Positions 22,470-34,224 of a stretch of DNA of 64,000 bases are shown piece by piece. The notes beneath the pieces are model-generated. The model was not told where the DNA came from. It ran no database searches and saw only the letters and a list, made by a program, of their open reading frames with translations. The stretch comes from Morella rubra. Taxonomy: Eukaryota; Streptophyta; Magnoliopsida; Fagales; Myricaceae. Location: positions 9,767,151 to 9,831,150 of the forward strand of contig CM025853.1 in assembly GCA_003952965.2 (NCBI GenBank), in the 5' to 3' direction. Both the position numbers and the translations under genes were made by a program. Numbering within the stretch: the stretch's first letter is position 1; each line of letters starts with the position of its first letter.

Positions 22470-25400
22470 CTAGGACTTGCGCCAGTTAAGGAATCTGTTC
22501 CAGAACCCACTGGCCTCTACAGCAGCTGATTGGTCAACAACAGGTTCCTTAAAATTTGCTTTGTCACTTAATTCTTCAAATGCAGCAACAAGATTTTGAA
22601 GCCTCGCAACAAATTCAATCAAAAGGGATATAAATGTAGCTAATGCCAATGCACTAGCATTTTCGTAAGTTTTTGATTCCTCCACAATTGGTACTGCATC
22701 AGCATTAAATGAAACACGTCGGGGCCATGATATTTGTTTTGTAAGCAAGTCACCAGCAGGCAGAGGGGAGTTCATCACACCAGTTTCGATATGGCCATCC
22801 CAACTTTTTGGAACTGCAGGGGATCTGAGATCAAGTTCAGCTTCACTAAGGGACTTGTGTTGCAGGATATTATTTTCGTCTTCGTCCAAGACCAGAAGGT
22901 CTTGAGGACCCAGCTCGTGTGGGTTTCCAATTTCCCAGCTCTCGGAACTGACAAGAAGATAGGATTTCTTGTCAACCTTGTTTTGCAATTCTTCCGCAGC
23001 CTCATGCACTTCATAAAGTATGTCTATAGAACCTAATTTCTCCATCTTTTTCACTTTGTTCCCCAGTTCGCGTAATACTTTAGCACCTTCTGAACCTACT
23101 CTCTGCAGCTCACTTCGAAAAAACTGTCTTCGTTCAGCAGGGGCCTACATAAAAGTGTAAGTTTAGTGTTGGAGAAGCATACACACGCAGGAAAGTAACT
23201 TCGGGTCATCTACTGGCAACAACTCTTAGTCACGTCAGATATGGAGGAGCACAACCATCAATACTGGTGAATGTAAAAGAGGAAAGATAAACTTTTGTGC
23301 AGGTTAATTGTCTAGATCATTATTAAGGCAAAAGCAAGAGGAAAATGACAAGTTTGCCTGACAGCCCCTCAAGCCTAGGACCTTTCTCCCACCAATATTT
23401 AATTTTGAAGCAAATTCTTCAAGAACATGAATATAGGATCTGATCCTGTAGATTGTATCGGTAAACTATCTTAGATAACAAGGAACTAATTCTATAACAA
23501 ACATTAAGCCAATTCTCCCAAGGTACAAAAAATCAATACTGCCAAACCACCCCAAGATTTGCAATAGCAAAGGGAAGATTCAGATTTTTTTTCTTCTACT
23601 AGCTATCTTATGGCAATGAAGATAGAGATAAATGTACCTGTATCTCTGAAAGCATACATCCATGCAAAGCCATGACTGTAAATGCACAATGCCTCAGTGC
23701 ACCACTTACTTTGACATAGTTCTTCCAAGGATATTTAAGCATTTTGTATGGACCATGAGGTGGCTCCCAGATAGCAAATCCCATCTGCAAACAGATTAAT
23801 GAGTAAAAATAACATAATAACTCGGTGCAATGAATTGCAAATGCAACATAATTGCAAAACACTGTACCAGAGCATCCTCTTGGCTTGTAGATTCTACAGC
23901 TGATCTATAGCCACTGTAGAGTGGGTCATCGGAAGCTTGGTAGGTAAGAATCTTTGAAGGAACCCTTTCATACTCAACACAATTAAGGTAACCATTAACA
24001 CAACCTGAAAAACAAGCTCTTAAGAATGAGATGAGCAAGAATGAAGATAAGAAAAGAACAACTGCTACACTAAAGTTCAGAGTCTGACGCGATTTTTAAC
24101 TATTTGAATGAGATAACCAAAAGCATAGGAATGCACCTTCCAAAGATTTTGCAACACCCACGAAATTCTTTGCGACCAAATTGTGCAGATCTTCACCAGC
24201 CCAAATGGGATAAATGCATATGTTTACGACCAAACAAACACCAGCACCAAGTGCAATGAGCAAGAATCGTGTGACAGCAGTATGGATAAATTCCCCAGTC
24301 CTATACCCAGAGATCGTGATGAAACAATATGTCAACAAGAAGACCCGAAAGCCATATTCATAAGGCTTCAGAGTTGGGTGGAGTTTTGCATAAGTTGCAC
24401 ACAATCCTGGAAACCACATAGTCAGGAATAAATCCTAGTGGCAAAAATAAGTAACAGGAAACCACTTTTCCAATAAGAGAAGAAGAAGCAATAACTAGAA
24501 GACCGGACCTACGATGAAGATACTAAGAACAATAACAACTTCCTCCCACTCTCCAGCCAATTGTGATAACTCTGCCATGCCTAAAGCGAGCCCTCCAGCT
24601 GATAACGTCCCTAACCCACGATTAAATCCTTTGCTAAGAGTTGCTCCTGTAGAAAAACATAGCCACCATACATAATGAAATAACAAATGCATATGCCTCA
24701 GTTCATGCTAGAACAAAAAACCAAAGCCAATAAATTTGATAGTAGAAGACATAACCCGCGAAGAAATTGTCAAAATCAGCAGAAAATGAAGCTAGCACAG
24801 TTAAGAAAATGAGAGAACCTCTACACCCCAAAAGAAAGGACCCAGTTGAATGAAAGTTCAGTCTCAAATAGTGATATATCCGAAAAAAGAAAAGGAAGTT
24901 GATTCGAATACATGATGGAAACATACTACTAGGCACTTTAATGAGAAGGCTTGACATTATCAAAATAAAAGCCATTTAAACTACACTAGATTCCGTAAAA
25001 TTGCAAAGACATGATGGTCCATGATATTCGAGGTTAAAAAAAACTTACATTTACACAAAGGAATTATAAACATAAAGGAGCCAACCAACTTTGTACTGTC
25101 CAAAGAGACAGAAGCTTGTGGAGGTGCTATCTGAGATTGTGAGCAATGTTAGAGATAGAGCATCTTTGTTTCCTAAGGTGCCACCTACCGCTGCCAATGT
25201 CTTGATAGCTAGGAAGTGGAACATTTTGTTTGTTATCTGTTCTCAATTGGGCTGCTACTCTGCTAAATCTTTGCTCTCTGGTACACTTCTGATAAACTGC
25301 TGGAATAAGCTATTGCTATCCTGGAAGTTGAGTTATGCTGGGTTTGTGCTGGACAAGCTGTCAGCACATCTGTGGGTTCTATTGTGCCGCTGCAATTTGG

Positions 25401-27057
25401 GTATTGTTGCTGGAATGCTGGTATATGCAGCAGGTTTATGTTCCTTGTTGATTCTCTGGTTGGTAGAAACATAGATGACAGATGTTCATTCCCCTCCCTT
25501 ATACTTGTTGTAGGCATGTGCTCTTGCATTATTGTTAATTTAGGTGTTGACAATCCCCTCGGGCTCTGTTCTGTTTTGTAATCCTCTGTAACTAAGGGCT
25601 CTCCCTGAACTCTGTTTTGATATGGAAATATACTTGCCGGTCTATCCAAAAAAGAAGAAGAAAATTTACAGCATACCATTCAGGATATAACAATCTCTCG
25701 CGATGTTTTTTTGGACTTACACTTGATCGTTCAGTAGCGGCCCAGGGGGCTTTTCTGGCCACTTGTTGGCTTTTCCGGCCACTTGTTGGCCTTGTTGCTT
25801 TGGGTCTAGGCTGCCACCCGCTCTCTGTCAGGCATAGAGCATTTGTGGTTTCTCGACCCATGTGGATCCTTCTAGTCTTATTTTGCAGCTTAATTTGCTT
25901 GGATCTTTATTCTATGGATTAAAAATGCAATGAAAGCCAATCGGCATTAACAAAAAAAAAAATCTCTCGTGATGTTTTTTGGACTTCACTTGTTAGTTAG
26001 ACTAATATGCCCCACGCCTCTCATCTCATCGCACATTTCACCTTCTTAATTCATTAGAGCTCCTCGGTAAAGCTGTTACGTTGAATAATCACCCGACACG
26101 GAACCTGACCACTCCCTTACATATCCACAGTCCTTTTCTTTTTCTTTGGAGCTCTTTACCTGAGCCCCGAAAATATGTACCTTTTGTACGTTTAATTCCT
26201 GACCTAAAAGAGTAGCGGCAAAGTCCAGAGACGGTCACTAATTTTGCAGGAGCAGGAATAAGCCATATCTTCCGCTCGGCCACAAGGAACTTCATTTTGT
26301 CCCATTAATTTCCCACAAACAATGGTCCAGAGATAGTCCAGGGAACATTGTCCAACAGAGAGGTAATAACCACGAAAAAGTAACCGGTTCACTGGACCTC
26401 CACTTTCTGTGGTGCCCTCACATGTCTATCCTCGATATAATTGTATATATAGGAAGGAAAAAAAAAGGTATATATCCCACAGATGCCTACAATTATAATA
26501 GTTTCGAACTTTCTCTAGCACAAATACACATTACACAAACGCATAACGAGGGCAGACAAGACACTGATTCATATTCGGAAATTAGACCCACGTCGAAGAA
26601 AGAAGTATACTAAGCCCAAAGACAGCAATGAAAAATTTCAAGAAGAACAGCCATACATACCTATGCTGAACTCAAAGACGACCACAACAGTGAGAATAGC
26701 CCAAATGGAGTAGCGACCGACCTCCTCAATCGGCTCTTTCAAGAAAATCAGCAACGAAATAAGCATCAAGGAGAGGCCCATTTTGGCGGAGAAGATGATC
26801 TTCCTCGGGTCGGACAGGCCCATCTTCCAGGCTTCGTAAGCCACATCTTGCACGCTCTTCCAAGCCCTCGAAGCTTTATTCGAGAGCGACCGTAACGAGC
26901 AACACGAACACCTATTAGCTGCCTCTCCTTCTTCCTCGTCTGCCCCTATCGGAAGAAACCCTGCTAGCTCCGAGTACCCCTTTCCCGAGAGCAGCCTCTC
27001 CCTCTTCTCCGAAAAAGTGTACCTGAAGGAACCCAGTTTGGCCGCCATTCCTCCCAA
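22470..27057 (-). CDS. ALMT: Aluminum-activated malate transporter (ALMT9-like)
   Basis: This is an anion channel of the plant ALMT family, passing malate and chloride across tonoplast or plasma membrane. I model six exons, GT-AG, with agreeing phases: 27057-26661, 24646-24509, 24406-24137, 24004-23868, 23784-23638 and 23144-22470. They give 587 aa, or 584 if the second Met (27048, [12 protein letters not shown]) is used as in relatives. Exon 1 holds a basic, cysteine-rich cytosolic N-terminus, then the first membrane segments ([30 protein letters not shown]). Exons 2-3 hold the rest of the membrane region with [34 protein letters not shown] and [10 protein letters not shown]. Exon 5 has the family's WEPPHG motif, and exon 6 encodes the long cytosolic C-terminus. 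No breaks were seen. The long N-terminus and tail fit the ALMT9/ALMT4 clade, which is vacuolar in Arabidopsis. The exact orthologue is uncertain. Intron 1 (2.0 kb) holds a retroposon. Confidence 0.95.
25030..25690. other. Unidentified sequence in ALMT intron 1
   Basis: A 127-codon plus-strand frame (25091-25474) has no recognisable domain. The stretch ends in TCCAAAAAAGAAGAAGAAAA near 25645, which looks like a retroposon tail. An old LINE 3' end is one possibility. Confidence 0.25.
25691..25992 (+). mobile_element. Short retroposon with long target-site duplication
   Basis: A 236-bp insert (25725-25960) ends in a run of 10 A. It is flanked by direct repeats of 32-34 bp (25691-25724 and 25961-25992) that share AATCTCTCGYGATGTTTTTT and GGACTT...CACTTG. 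This layout (poly-A followed at once by the target duplication) marks target-primed retroposition. The insert has a short internal repeat of GGCCACTTGTTGGC and no reading frame, so it is a SINE or a strongly 5'-truncated LINE. It lies in ALMT intron 1, antisense to the gene. Confidence 0.75.
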
Positions 27058-28251
27058 CGTATCTCAGAAACTGAAAGATACGGAAATTAAAGAGCGAAAA
27101 CGTGAGAAAGATGGGAATTGGGATATATAAGGGTAAATATTGGAAAAGACGAGCCTTTTTCCGTCTACACGTCTTTTAGCAAAAATTCTAAGGGTGAAAG
27201 CGTTGAATTTTTGAAATGTTGATAACCATGAAAACAAATCAGAGGAGGATGGGCCCGGCAGGACCAAAGAATCCGGTGGGGGCAAGTTTGTAGATGTCGT
27301 GTTCTGATTTGACCCGTGTGATGGGGAACTGATGTAACCATTTTTCCACTTTGGTCGCGGGCTATCCCAAATGAAAACAGTGGGGGCACCACGTGCCATC
27401 AAGGGAAGGTCCTGTTCTTACCTGCGAGCAAAAGGTAGCCGTTGGATACCAAACAGAATTTGCTTCCCAAAGTCGATAACATCTGAGGACCTTTTGATCT
27501 CTGTTTGCCCAGAGAGAAAACCGGAAAAGAAAAAGAAAGCTGGTTCTTCACGGTAATTCCTTTCCTTGTTAAGACATCAAAGAATATGAGCCTGAGCAGT
27601 GGGTATAAATCTCGTATTCTTAACCATAGATAACTAAATTAATTGTTTTCAAGTAACTTTATTTAAAAAATTCCTCAGAACTTTTTTTATAGCTGTGTTT
27701 GGATGGACAAAAAAATCATCCAAACAAGGGAATAAATTTTTTACCATCAAACATCACCTTAAATCATGAAAAACTCTATTCAAACAAAATTTTCCTTCGA
27801 TCTACTGTTTCATAGCTCTATTTTTTTTTAAAAAAAAATCTCCAAAAAGATGGAAGTTTTAGAAATTTTGATGGGAGAGCATAAAAGACTTCATCATACT
27901 TCTTGGATTCATGCTTTTAACTAAAAGTTGGTTCTTTTCCCATGCAACTTTGGTACTAATCAATAATCCTCCAATAACAATGGGGCCACATATCGTATTT
28001 GAACTTAGAATGGCTAAGTTACAATCATATTTATTCCTTATTGGAGGGTTTATAGTTTAGTCTATGAAAAAAGTGACAGTGCATGTTTTCGATTAGTTTA
28101 AGGGTTTTTTTTTTTCAATTAGTTTAAGGTTACTAAGGCAAAATATACACATTCCTAGAACATCTCTAAAATAAACCTTATGTGAGTATTGGCGCATAGG
28201 CTTTTCGGTATCAAATAAAAGACTTAACTTTTTCCTTTTTAAAGTTACTGA

Positions 28252-28581
28252 AAAATATACTTGTAATCTCTAACTTTGAAAGTCTTGATATTTTATATAC
28301 ATATATATTATTTTTGTTATATTACACTTATCAATTATTACTTTTTAGTCTCTAAAATTATAATTTTACCCTCATAAAATAGCTAGGGTCACAACCAAAT
28401 AATGAGAACAAAATTATAATTTCAGATGTCAAAAATTAATTTTTCATCCAAATTAACTTAAAATTTTAAAAGAGGATGCAAAATACTTGAAATTAATAAT
28501 AAGTAAATGAAATGAGACAAAAATAATAGATTGAGATATAAAGTGTCAAGACTCCGTAGTTAAAGAGTAAAAAGTGTATTA
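28252..28581. mobile_element. MITE-like element, family shared with 31489-31868
   Basis: This 330-bp AT-rich unit has the same order of words as the element at 31489: TTTTTGTTATATTAC, ATTTTACCCTCATAAAATRG, TTTTTCATCCAAATTAA, AAAATTTTAAAAGA and GACAAAAATAATAGATTG. The terminal inverted repeats are worn here but visible in the second copy. Confidence 0.6.
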
Positions 28582-28778
28582 AAACCGGAATTGATTACAT
28601 CATAAAACCCATCACAAAACATAAAAATGATAAATATCATTATTAATGGGATATATAAAAAGAGGATCCGAATCATAGCTTTATTGGAAGTCAATTACCA
28701 GTTGCTCCACATAGCATATGGAAGGGAACCAATGTGGGGTCCTCTCTCTCAAATGGATTTCACTCTATATGTAATATA

Positions 28779-28971
28779 GGGGGCGTTTGTTTGCTTAATT
28801 TTTTAGGAGTCAAAATTTTCACTACACCAAACACATTTCACAAACCCCAATAAACTTAACACTTTTACATATACACTTCATACTTTTCACAAACCCCAGT
28901 AAACTTCAATATTCAAAAGATTTTCAAAATTTTGAGAATATTCTCCAAAATTTCGATAAACAAACCGCCCC
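28779..28971. mobile_element. Tourist/PIF-like MITE, 193 bp
   Basis: It starts GGGGGCGTTTGTTT and ends, inverted, with GGGGCGGTTTGTTT. The triplet ATA flanks both sides (28776-28778, 28972-28974). The interior holds two copies of TTTCACAAACCCCARTAAACTT. There is no coding capacity. The family assignment is inference. Confidence 0.6.
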
Positions 28972-29728
28972 ATATTCTACTCTCCCTTACAATAACGATC
29001 ACCATAGACCGATTTGCGTCCGCTTCTGGTGTTTTGGTTGAACTTCATGGTGACCAGAAAGGCATAACATCTGCTCTGCTCCCTGGTCAAGCAGTTCACT
29101 TTAATAAACTTATTATCACCGCATGCCTTCGGCAGTCAAGCCTCCATGGAAGCAAAGCTTGCCAATCAAACAAAGACAACAGCTTGCTCTGATGGAATCC
29201 ACGATAGGGTCGACCCACCCATCTGGATTCAAATTTAGTGATTCAAATTACAATTCTGGAAGAGCTAAATTTTTCGGAAAAAAAAAAAAAACCTGCTCAA
29301 ATCTGCATATACAAATTAGAATGAGTTTCTACCTCTTTGTTATATATATACTAGATAGTACAAGAACATAGAAAACGGATTCAGTGTAAACACAAATTGT
29401 GTAAAGCCATTCAAAATAACGGCTGTGATTTAAATAAGTAAATCTGACGTTTCCAAGCTGGACGTCATTTAGTTGAACCAAGCCAAGTCGTTGAGTCATT
29501 GTCTTCTCACCTCATTAAATGCGTGGCCAGTCTTGAAACGTAATATTTGCTTCTTTAAATCACAATCTGGATTTGGAAAATTTATCTTTGGACTGAATCT
29601 GCGCTCCAATAACATACACTAAGACAGAAAATTTGGTCCCTGGCAGACCGATGCATATCATTTGCAAGCTTCAGTTGTTATACAGGAATCAACATGGTTG
29701 TGGTGCGATAGAAGGTTCCAAGAACTGA

Positions 29729-30057
29729 TCAGAGGTGGTCATGGTTTTCAGTACTGTTGCCAAACTCTTGTACGTCCAAGATCTCAACTCTGCGGTTTGT
29801 CTGCTTCCTTATCTTGATTGCCACTTCCTGTGGGATAAATTTACCACAGACACTTACCCGGCACTGGTTTTTCTCTATTAGATGGGTCTCCAACTCTATA
29901 ACAAAAGGAACACAAGAGATCAATACCAGCTGTTTCTAGAGTCGCTTGAAAAAATGTCGGCGATGGAAATTTCACCTTGCATATTAAGAAGGGCTCTCCT
30001 TACTTTTCTGCAACAACCATTGCAGTCAATGTTGATCCTCATGATCATGCAGCAAAA
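29729..30057 (-). CDS. HMA (heavy-metal-associated) domain protein, 5' exon not found
   Basis: This is a small protein of the plant HMA/HIPP-like group. I see two exons: 30057-29976 and 29895-29729, joined in phase 1. From the Met at 30048 this gives 79 aa; the visible start MIMRINIDCNGCCRKVRRAL is followed by an ETHLIEKNQCRVSVCGKF stretch, then PQEVAIKIRKQTNRRVEIL and a short tail. It has the HMA fold order and a CNGCC metal-site-like motif in place of the classic CxxC. The first exon starts right after an acceptor (TTGCAG at 30058), so a further upstream exon probably encodes a few N-terminal residues; I could not locate it. Metal binding is inferred; many relatives lack an isoprenylation CaaX box, and this one ends ENHDHL without one. 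Confidence 0.75.
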
Positions 30058-30183
30058 CTGCAATGTTAAAAGAAAATTCAGATCAAATGCAATGGAAAAC
30101 TTAAAACTATTCTAATGTCCCGGTAAGAGAGAGCGATTGGAGCTTGCCTTTCCTGTCATGAAACAGAGAGAGAGAGAGAGAGG

Positions 30184-30437
30184 AGAGGCGTTGTTTGGAG
30201 AATTAGAAAATGCTTTGGATAGAAAACGTACAGAAAAGTAGATATTAAAAGGCAGCTATGGTGATTAGAGAATAAAAAAGAACGTGGGTTATGAGCTAGA
30301 GAGAGAGAGAGAGGCGTTGTTTGCAGAATTAGAAAATGCTTTGGACAGAAATCGTACAGAAAAGTTGATATTAAAAGGCAGCTACGGTGATTACAGAATA
30401 AAAAAGAACGTGGGTTATGAGCTGGTTTATGTTTCAA
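30184..30437. repeat. 127-bp tandem duplication upstream of the HMA gene
   Basis: GAGGCGTTGTTTGGAGAATT (30184) recurs as GAGGCGTTGTTTGCAGAATT (30311). Both units end with AAAAGAACGTGGGTTATGAG. The units differ at only a few positions, so the duplication is recent. Each is preceded by a GA microsatellite. Confidence 0.92.
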
Positions 30438-31158
30438 TCATTTTATGTGAATTCCTCTTTTCATTTAGAATCTGATTCTTCCAATACAAAGGTAGCGGAA
30501 GGAGAAACAGAGTAATATGCTCATTATACCTGACTTCGTCGAGTTGTTTTTGTATACTTGAAAAGATTGCAATAGGGAGAGGCGGAGAGCATCCTTTTCT
30601 TGTTTCTGGAGGCTCCTGTGCAAATAAAAAGGCATCGACTTTTTGTATAGACTTCTCCAAATAATAAAGGAAAAGGCAAAAAAGAAAACACTTTCTCTCG
30701 CTGAAAACTTAAACAATGCCAGTGCTTTCAGTAGCCGCACAATATTTTCCATACAGCATGGGAGAAAAGTTACAGTACAAACTTGTAGATGCTTGATTTG
30801 ACCCCTTAGGATGGATTCAGAGGCCAGTAGAACGCTAAATATTTACCCCCCATGTCTTCAAAGGTTCCATAAATCTTCCTTTCTTTTGCATCGTTAGGCG
30901 AAAAGTATAAAACCGCGTTCACCACTAACAAGGCTTATCAAGGATATGGTCCAGAATAATCCTACCAAGTAGGACAGAAAATTTTTATTTTTTATTTTAG
31001 AAGACAAGGTACTATACCAATAATATAAACTATTTGAAAACTTTCATAGAATTATAGTGCGAAAAGTAGGTGTTGGGTTTACAAAAGAGAGACGAGCAGA
31101 AGGAAAAATGTTTTGTTGTATATTGACGGTAACGTTACACCACTTGCGTATAAATCTC

Positions 31159-31340
31159 GGGCTCCTGAGTAGCTCGAGTGGCAAAGACAGGGCCCTAAGA
31201 GTATGATTAGGGACACATTCAGAGGTTTAAATCACTGTTTGTATAAAAAATTTGTGACTTAAATAAAAGGTTGATCAGTAGACTAGTCAGTCTCTTTGAG
31301 GTTTACTATGGCATTAGACTCAACTAGTGTAAATACTAAG
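31159..31340 (+). mobile_element. tRNA-derived SINE-like element
   Basis: GAGTAGCTCGAGTGGCAAAG resembles a Pol III A box. About 45 bases on, AGAGGTTTAAATCACTG resembles a worn B box (GGTTCGAATCC). The spacing and the following GTGACTTAAATAAAA text fit plant tRNA-derived SINEs. No tRNA cloverleaf closes, so it is not a tRNA gene. The ends are approximate. Confidence 0.5.
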
Positions 31341-31488
31341 ATAAGTCCATTGAAACCTGGTATATATAAATTAGTGTCCCCCCAACTTCGGATATTTTTA
31401 TATTCTTATCGTATTATAATCTTTGTTGATATGTACAACTTACTTATCAACAAAGATAAAATGTTTATTTCAATAATAATTTTTTAGA

Positions 31489-31868
31489 TAAATACACTTT
31501 ACACCCTCTAATTTTGAGGTCTCGACACTTTGCATCTCGATCTATTATTTTTATTACATTACTAACTATTGATTTCAGACACTTTGCACTCTCCGTTAAA
31601 ATTTTCTATCAATTTGCACGGAAATTTATTCATTGGTTTCAAAAATTACAATTTCACCCTCATAAAATGGTCACAGTAAAAAAAAAATATAAGAATAAAA
31701 TTATCATCTCACACGTCAAAAAATCATTTTCCATCCAAATTAAGCGAAAATTTTAAAAGAAGACGCAAATTGTCTCAAATCAATAATTTGTAGATACATG
31801 TGACAAAAATAATAAATTGGAGTGCAAAGTATTAATACCCCATAATTGGAGGGTGCAAAATGTATTTA
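31489..31868. mobile_element. MITE with long terminal inverted repeats
   Basis: The left end TAAATACACTTTACACCCTC and the right end, inverted (TAAATACATTTTGCACCCTC), match over about 30-40 bp. The interior is AT-rich and non-coding. A worn copy in the same orientation lies at 28252-28581. Confidence 0.75.
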
Positions 31869-32430
31869 ACCCATAATTTTTTCTTGGTAAGTATTTCAAT
31901 ATTAATTTCTACTGGATTTATAAGCAGCTGGTAGTTTTAGTACATACTTCCGTGGGTCCACCTCGAAGCACGTTTACTGTTTTTCTCTCCAAAATTTTTT
32001 TTTTTCTCTTGGGATGAGGATGGAGATCGATAATAAGAAAATATTTATAAGGTACACCAAACCCCACTTGTATGAAAAAACAAAAATTTCCAATTTTCTC
32101 CATAACGTACCGTGGACTTATGTATTTTGCTTACAGAAATGCTGCGAAGTACTCTCACAACCATGTGGCTCCCGTCGATGATGTTAATTCTCATTATAAT
32201 GATTAGGCTCAACAACTGGATATTTGAGTTTAGCCCGATTACTTAATGACTGCCCCAGTTTTTCCAAGTTCCATATTTGAAAACCGGGTGAAGGAATATG
32301 AGGTCATTCATATTATGTCAAAAGCGATTGGAACATTAGACTTCGAGGAATTAGAATTATGTACATAACTCTACTCAAATCAACAAAGAAGATCACTCGA
32401 GACAGATGAAAGACTCTTTATTCAATATTA

Positions 32431-33861
32431 TTATTTGGGAGTCGCACTCAAGTGCTTGACTAGCTCCTCATCTTCAAATTTCTTTAGGTGTTCAACTATA
32501 GTGTCAAAATAAGAAGCTTTAAGTCGAATTCCTTTCTTGAGCATCAACCTTGTAAGCTTTGCAGCCTCCACCAGATGGCTCTGTTTATAAAGCCCAACTA
32601 AAAGAATAGAATAAAGATCAGAATCAACAGAAGACAAGAACTCACTCTTCTCAATTTCATCACATAACCAAAATCCATCTAGAACCCGCCCCTCCAAACA
32701 AAGCTCCTTTATCAGAATGCTACATGCCAAACTATCAGGCTTCACACCACTAGCAAGCATCTCCCTAAAGAGCTTCTCAGCCTCCTCGAGTTTTTTAAAT
32801 TTGACCAAACACAATACTAGAGAACTATAGCAATCACCGGACGAAACACTGCCTCCCGCAACAACTTTATCAATCGCCTTATAAGCCTCCTCTATGTGCC
32901 CCTTCTCACAAAGACCCTTTATCAAACTACGAACTGTAACTCGATTGGGAGAGCAACCGAAAGCTTCCATCCTGTCCAACAGCCCCAAAGCCTCCATTGG
33001 TTGACCTTTCTCACAAAAACTCTGAATCACGGATGTATATGTAACAACATTCGGACTAAACTCCTTGCCTTCTTTCTCCATCTCACCCAACAACTCCAAC
33101 GCCTTCTCCATTTTCCCATACCGACAAACCCCATCAAGTAGAGCTGAATACACAACAGCATTCGGCATACACCCTTGCCCCTTCATAACCTGAACTAATC
33201 CATATGCATCCTCTAACCTTCCCACCTTACAAAACCCTCTAATCATTGCAATGTACGTGATAATATCAGGATATAGATCTCTCAAACCCATCTCATTCAT
33301 CAACTCTTCTGCCAAATCTATCTCACCCTTTTCACAAAACAACCTTAGAACCACATTATAGGCTGTAGTGTCAGCCCGCAAATCAAATTCCTCCATTTTT
33401 CTCAATACCCACAAAGCCTCATTCGCAAGCCTAGCCTCCCTACACAAATTCAAAACCACTTTAAATGCCTTGGCACTAAGCACGGAGCTCTCTAACCCGT
33501 AACCTTCAATAACATCACCAACCATACGCGGATTTCGATTGATGTCAAGCAATTCACAAGCCTTGCTGTAAGTGAATGAACTGTGCCTATAATTGGATTG
33601 AATGCCCGCCCAAATGAAAAACCTAAGACCCAATTGGGATTTGGTCGGGTAACATCTATGTAAGACCTCAGTGACACATGTTGAGTCCAATTTGGCATCA
33701 ACTGTTGCCAGGGTTTTCTCTATGTTTTTGGAATCATTTTTCTCCAGGCAAGTGTAGAATTTCTCAGCAGAAGAAGCAGTAGCAGATTTTAAGGTTGAGA
33801 ATTTTCGGATTCTGAGGGGGCGTGAGAGTGAAAGGAATTTAGAGATTGAATAAAGAGCCAT
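32431..33861 (-). CDS. P-class pentatricopeptide repeat (PPR) protein
   Basis: This is an organellar RNA-binding protein of 476 aa, encoded without introns in the CDS, as is usual for PPR genes. The N-terminus (MALYSISKFLSLSRPLRIRK) is rich in S, R and K and lacks acids, which suits a mitochondrial presequence. About nine P-type repeats of 35 residues follow from near residue 125, for example TTAYNVVLRLFCEKGEIDLA, NAVVYSALLDGVCRYGKMEK and NVVTYTSVIQSFCEKGQPME. The last repeats are weaker. No E, DYW or SMR domain is present. The frame is intact. I believe it is close to Arabidopsis At5g47360, from memory only. The leader contains an intron (34154-33927) whose donor side is a copy of the PP2A 5'UTR. 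Confidence 0.92.
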   Translation of the reverse strand: MALYSISKFLSLSRPLRIRKFSTLKSATASSAEKFYTCLEKNDSKNIEKTLATVDAKLDSTCVTEVLHRCYPTKSQLGLRFFIWAGIQSNYRHSSFTYSKACELLDINRNPRMVGDVIEGYGLESSVLSAKAFKVVLNLCREARLANEALWVLRKMEEFDLRADTTAYNVVLRLFCEKGEIDLAEELMNEMGLRDLYPDIITYIAMIRGFCKVGRLEDAYGLVQVMKGQGCMPNAVVYSALLDGVCRYGKMEKALELLGEMEKEGKEFSPNVVTYTSVIQSFCEKGQPMEALGLLDRMEAFGCSPNRVTVRSLIKGLCEKGHIEEAYKAIDKVVAGGSVSSGDCYSSLVLCLVKFKKLEEAEKLFREMLASGVKPDSLACSILIKELCLEGRVLDGFWLCDEIEKSEFLSSVDSDLYSILLVGLYKQSHLVEAAKLTRLMLKKGIRLKASYFDTIVEHLKKFEDEELVKHLSATPK

Positions 33862-34224
33862 CGAAAGGGTCGGAGTGAAAATGCTTCAACCCTTACCTCA
33901 GATGTGGAGGTGAAGGAGCAGCTTATCTGCAAGAAATCAGCGAAACCCAGCTGAAATCAACAGAAAGCCATCAAATAAAAAATCAGCAGAATAAATTACC
34001 CAACAATATTAAACCCTAGAAGCTGCTAGCCAAAACCTCGAATTCGAAGAAATAGTGAAGGAAATAAAAATCAAGGGAAATTAGTTTAAAAGACACACCA
34101 GGGGATTTCAATATCAGTAAAATCAGCAAAGAAAGAGGAAAAAAGAAATCTTACCTTGTAAACAGGGAAATTGCGAAAAGAACAAAGAGAATGCCAAAGA
34201 GGAAACTTTAAAAGATGGAAGTCG
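33862..34224 (-). promoter_or_regulatory. PPR gene 5'UTR with PP2A-derived leader exon
   Basis: 34141-34224 matches 21215-21299 with only about five differences and a 3-base indel, and it keeps the same donor (GTAAGATTTC at 34154). The matching acceptor is TTTCTTGCAG|ATAAGCTG (exon start 33926), followed by 64 bases of leader to the ATG at 33861. Splicing is inferred from signals. Confidence 0.7.

Larger units (their letters stand above)
27058..29728. other. Intergenic region with two MITEs
   Basis: It holds the promoter side of the ALMT gene (from 27058), then AT-rich DNA with MITE-like elements listed separately. No gene was recognised. Confidence 0.5.

Noticed and set aside
25091-25474. 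127-codon frame in ALMT intron 1
   Set aside because: No domain, and it lies within what looks like old retroposon sequence; not called as a gene.
31159-31240. Possible tRNA gene
   Set aside because: A and B box-like words are present, but no acceptor stem or cloverleaf closes; SINE is the better call.
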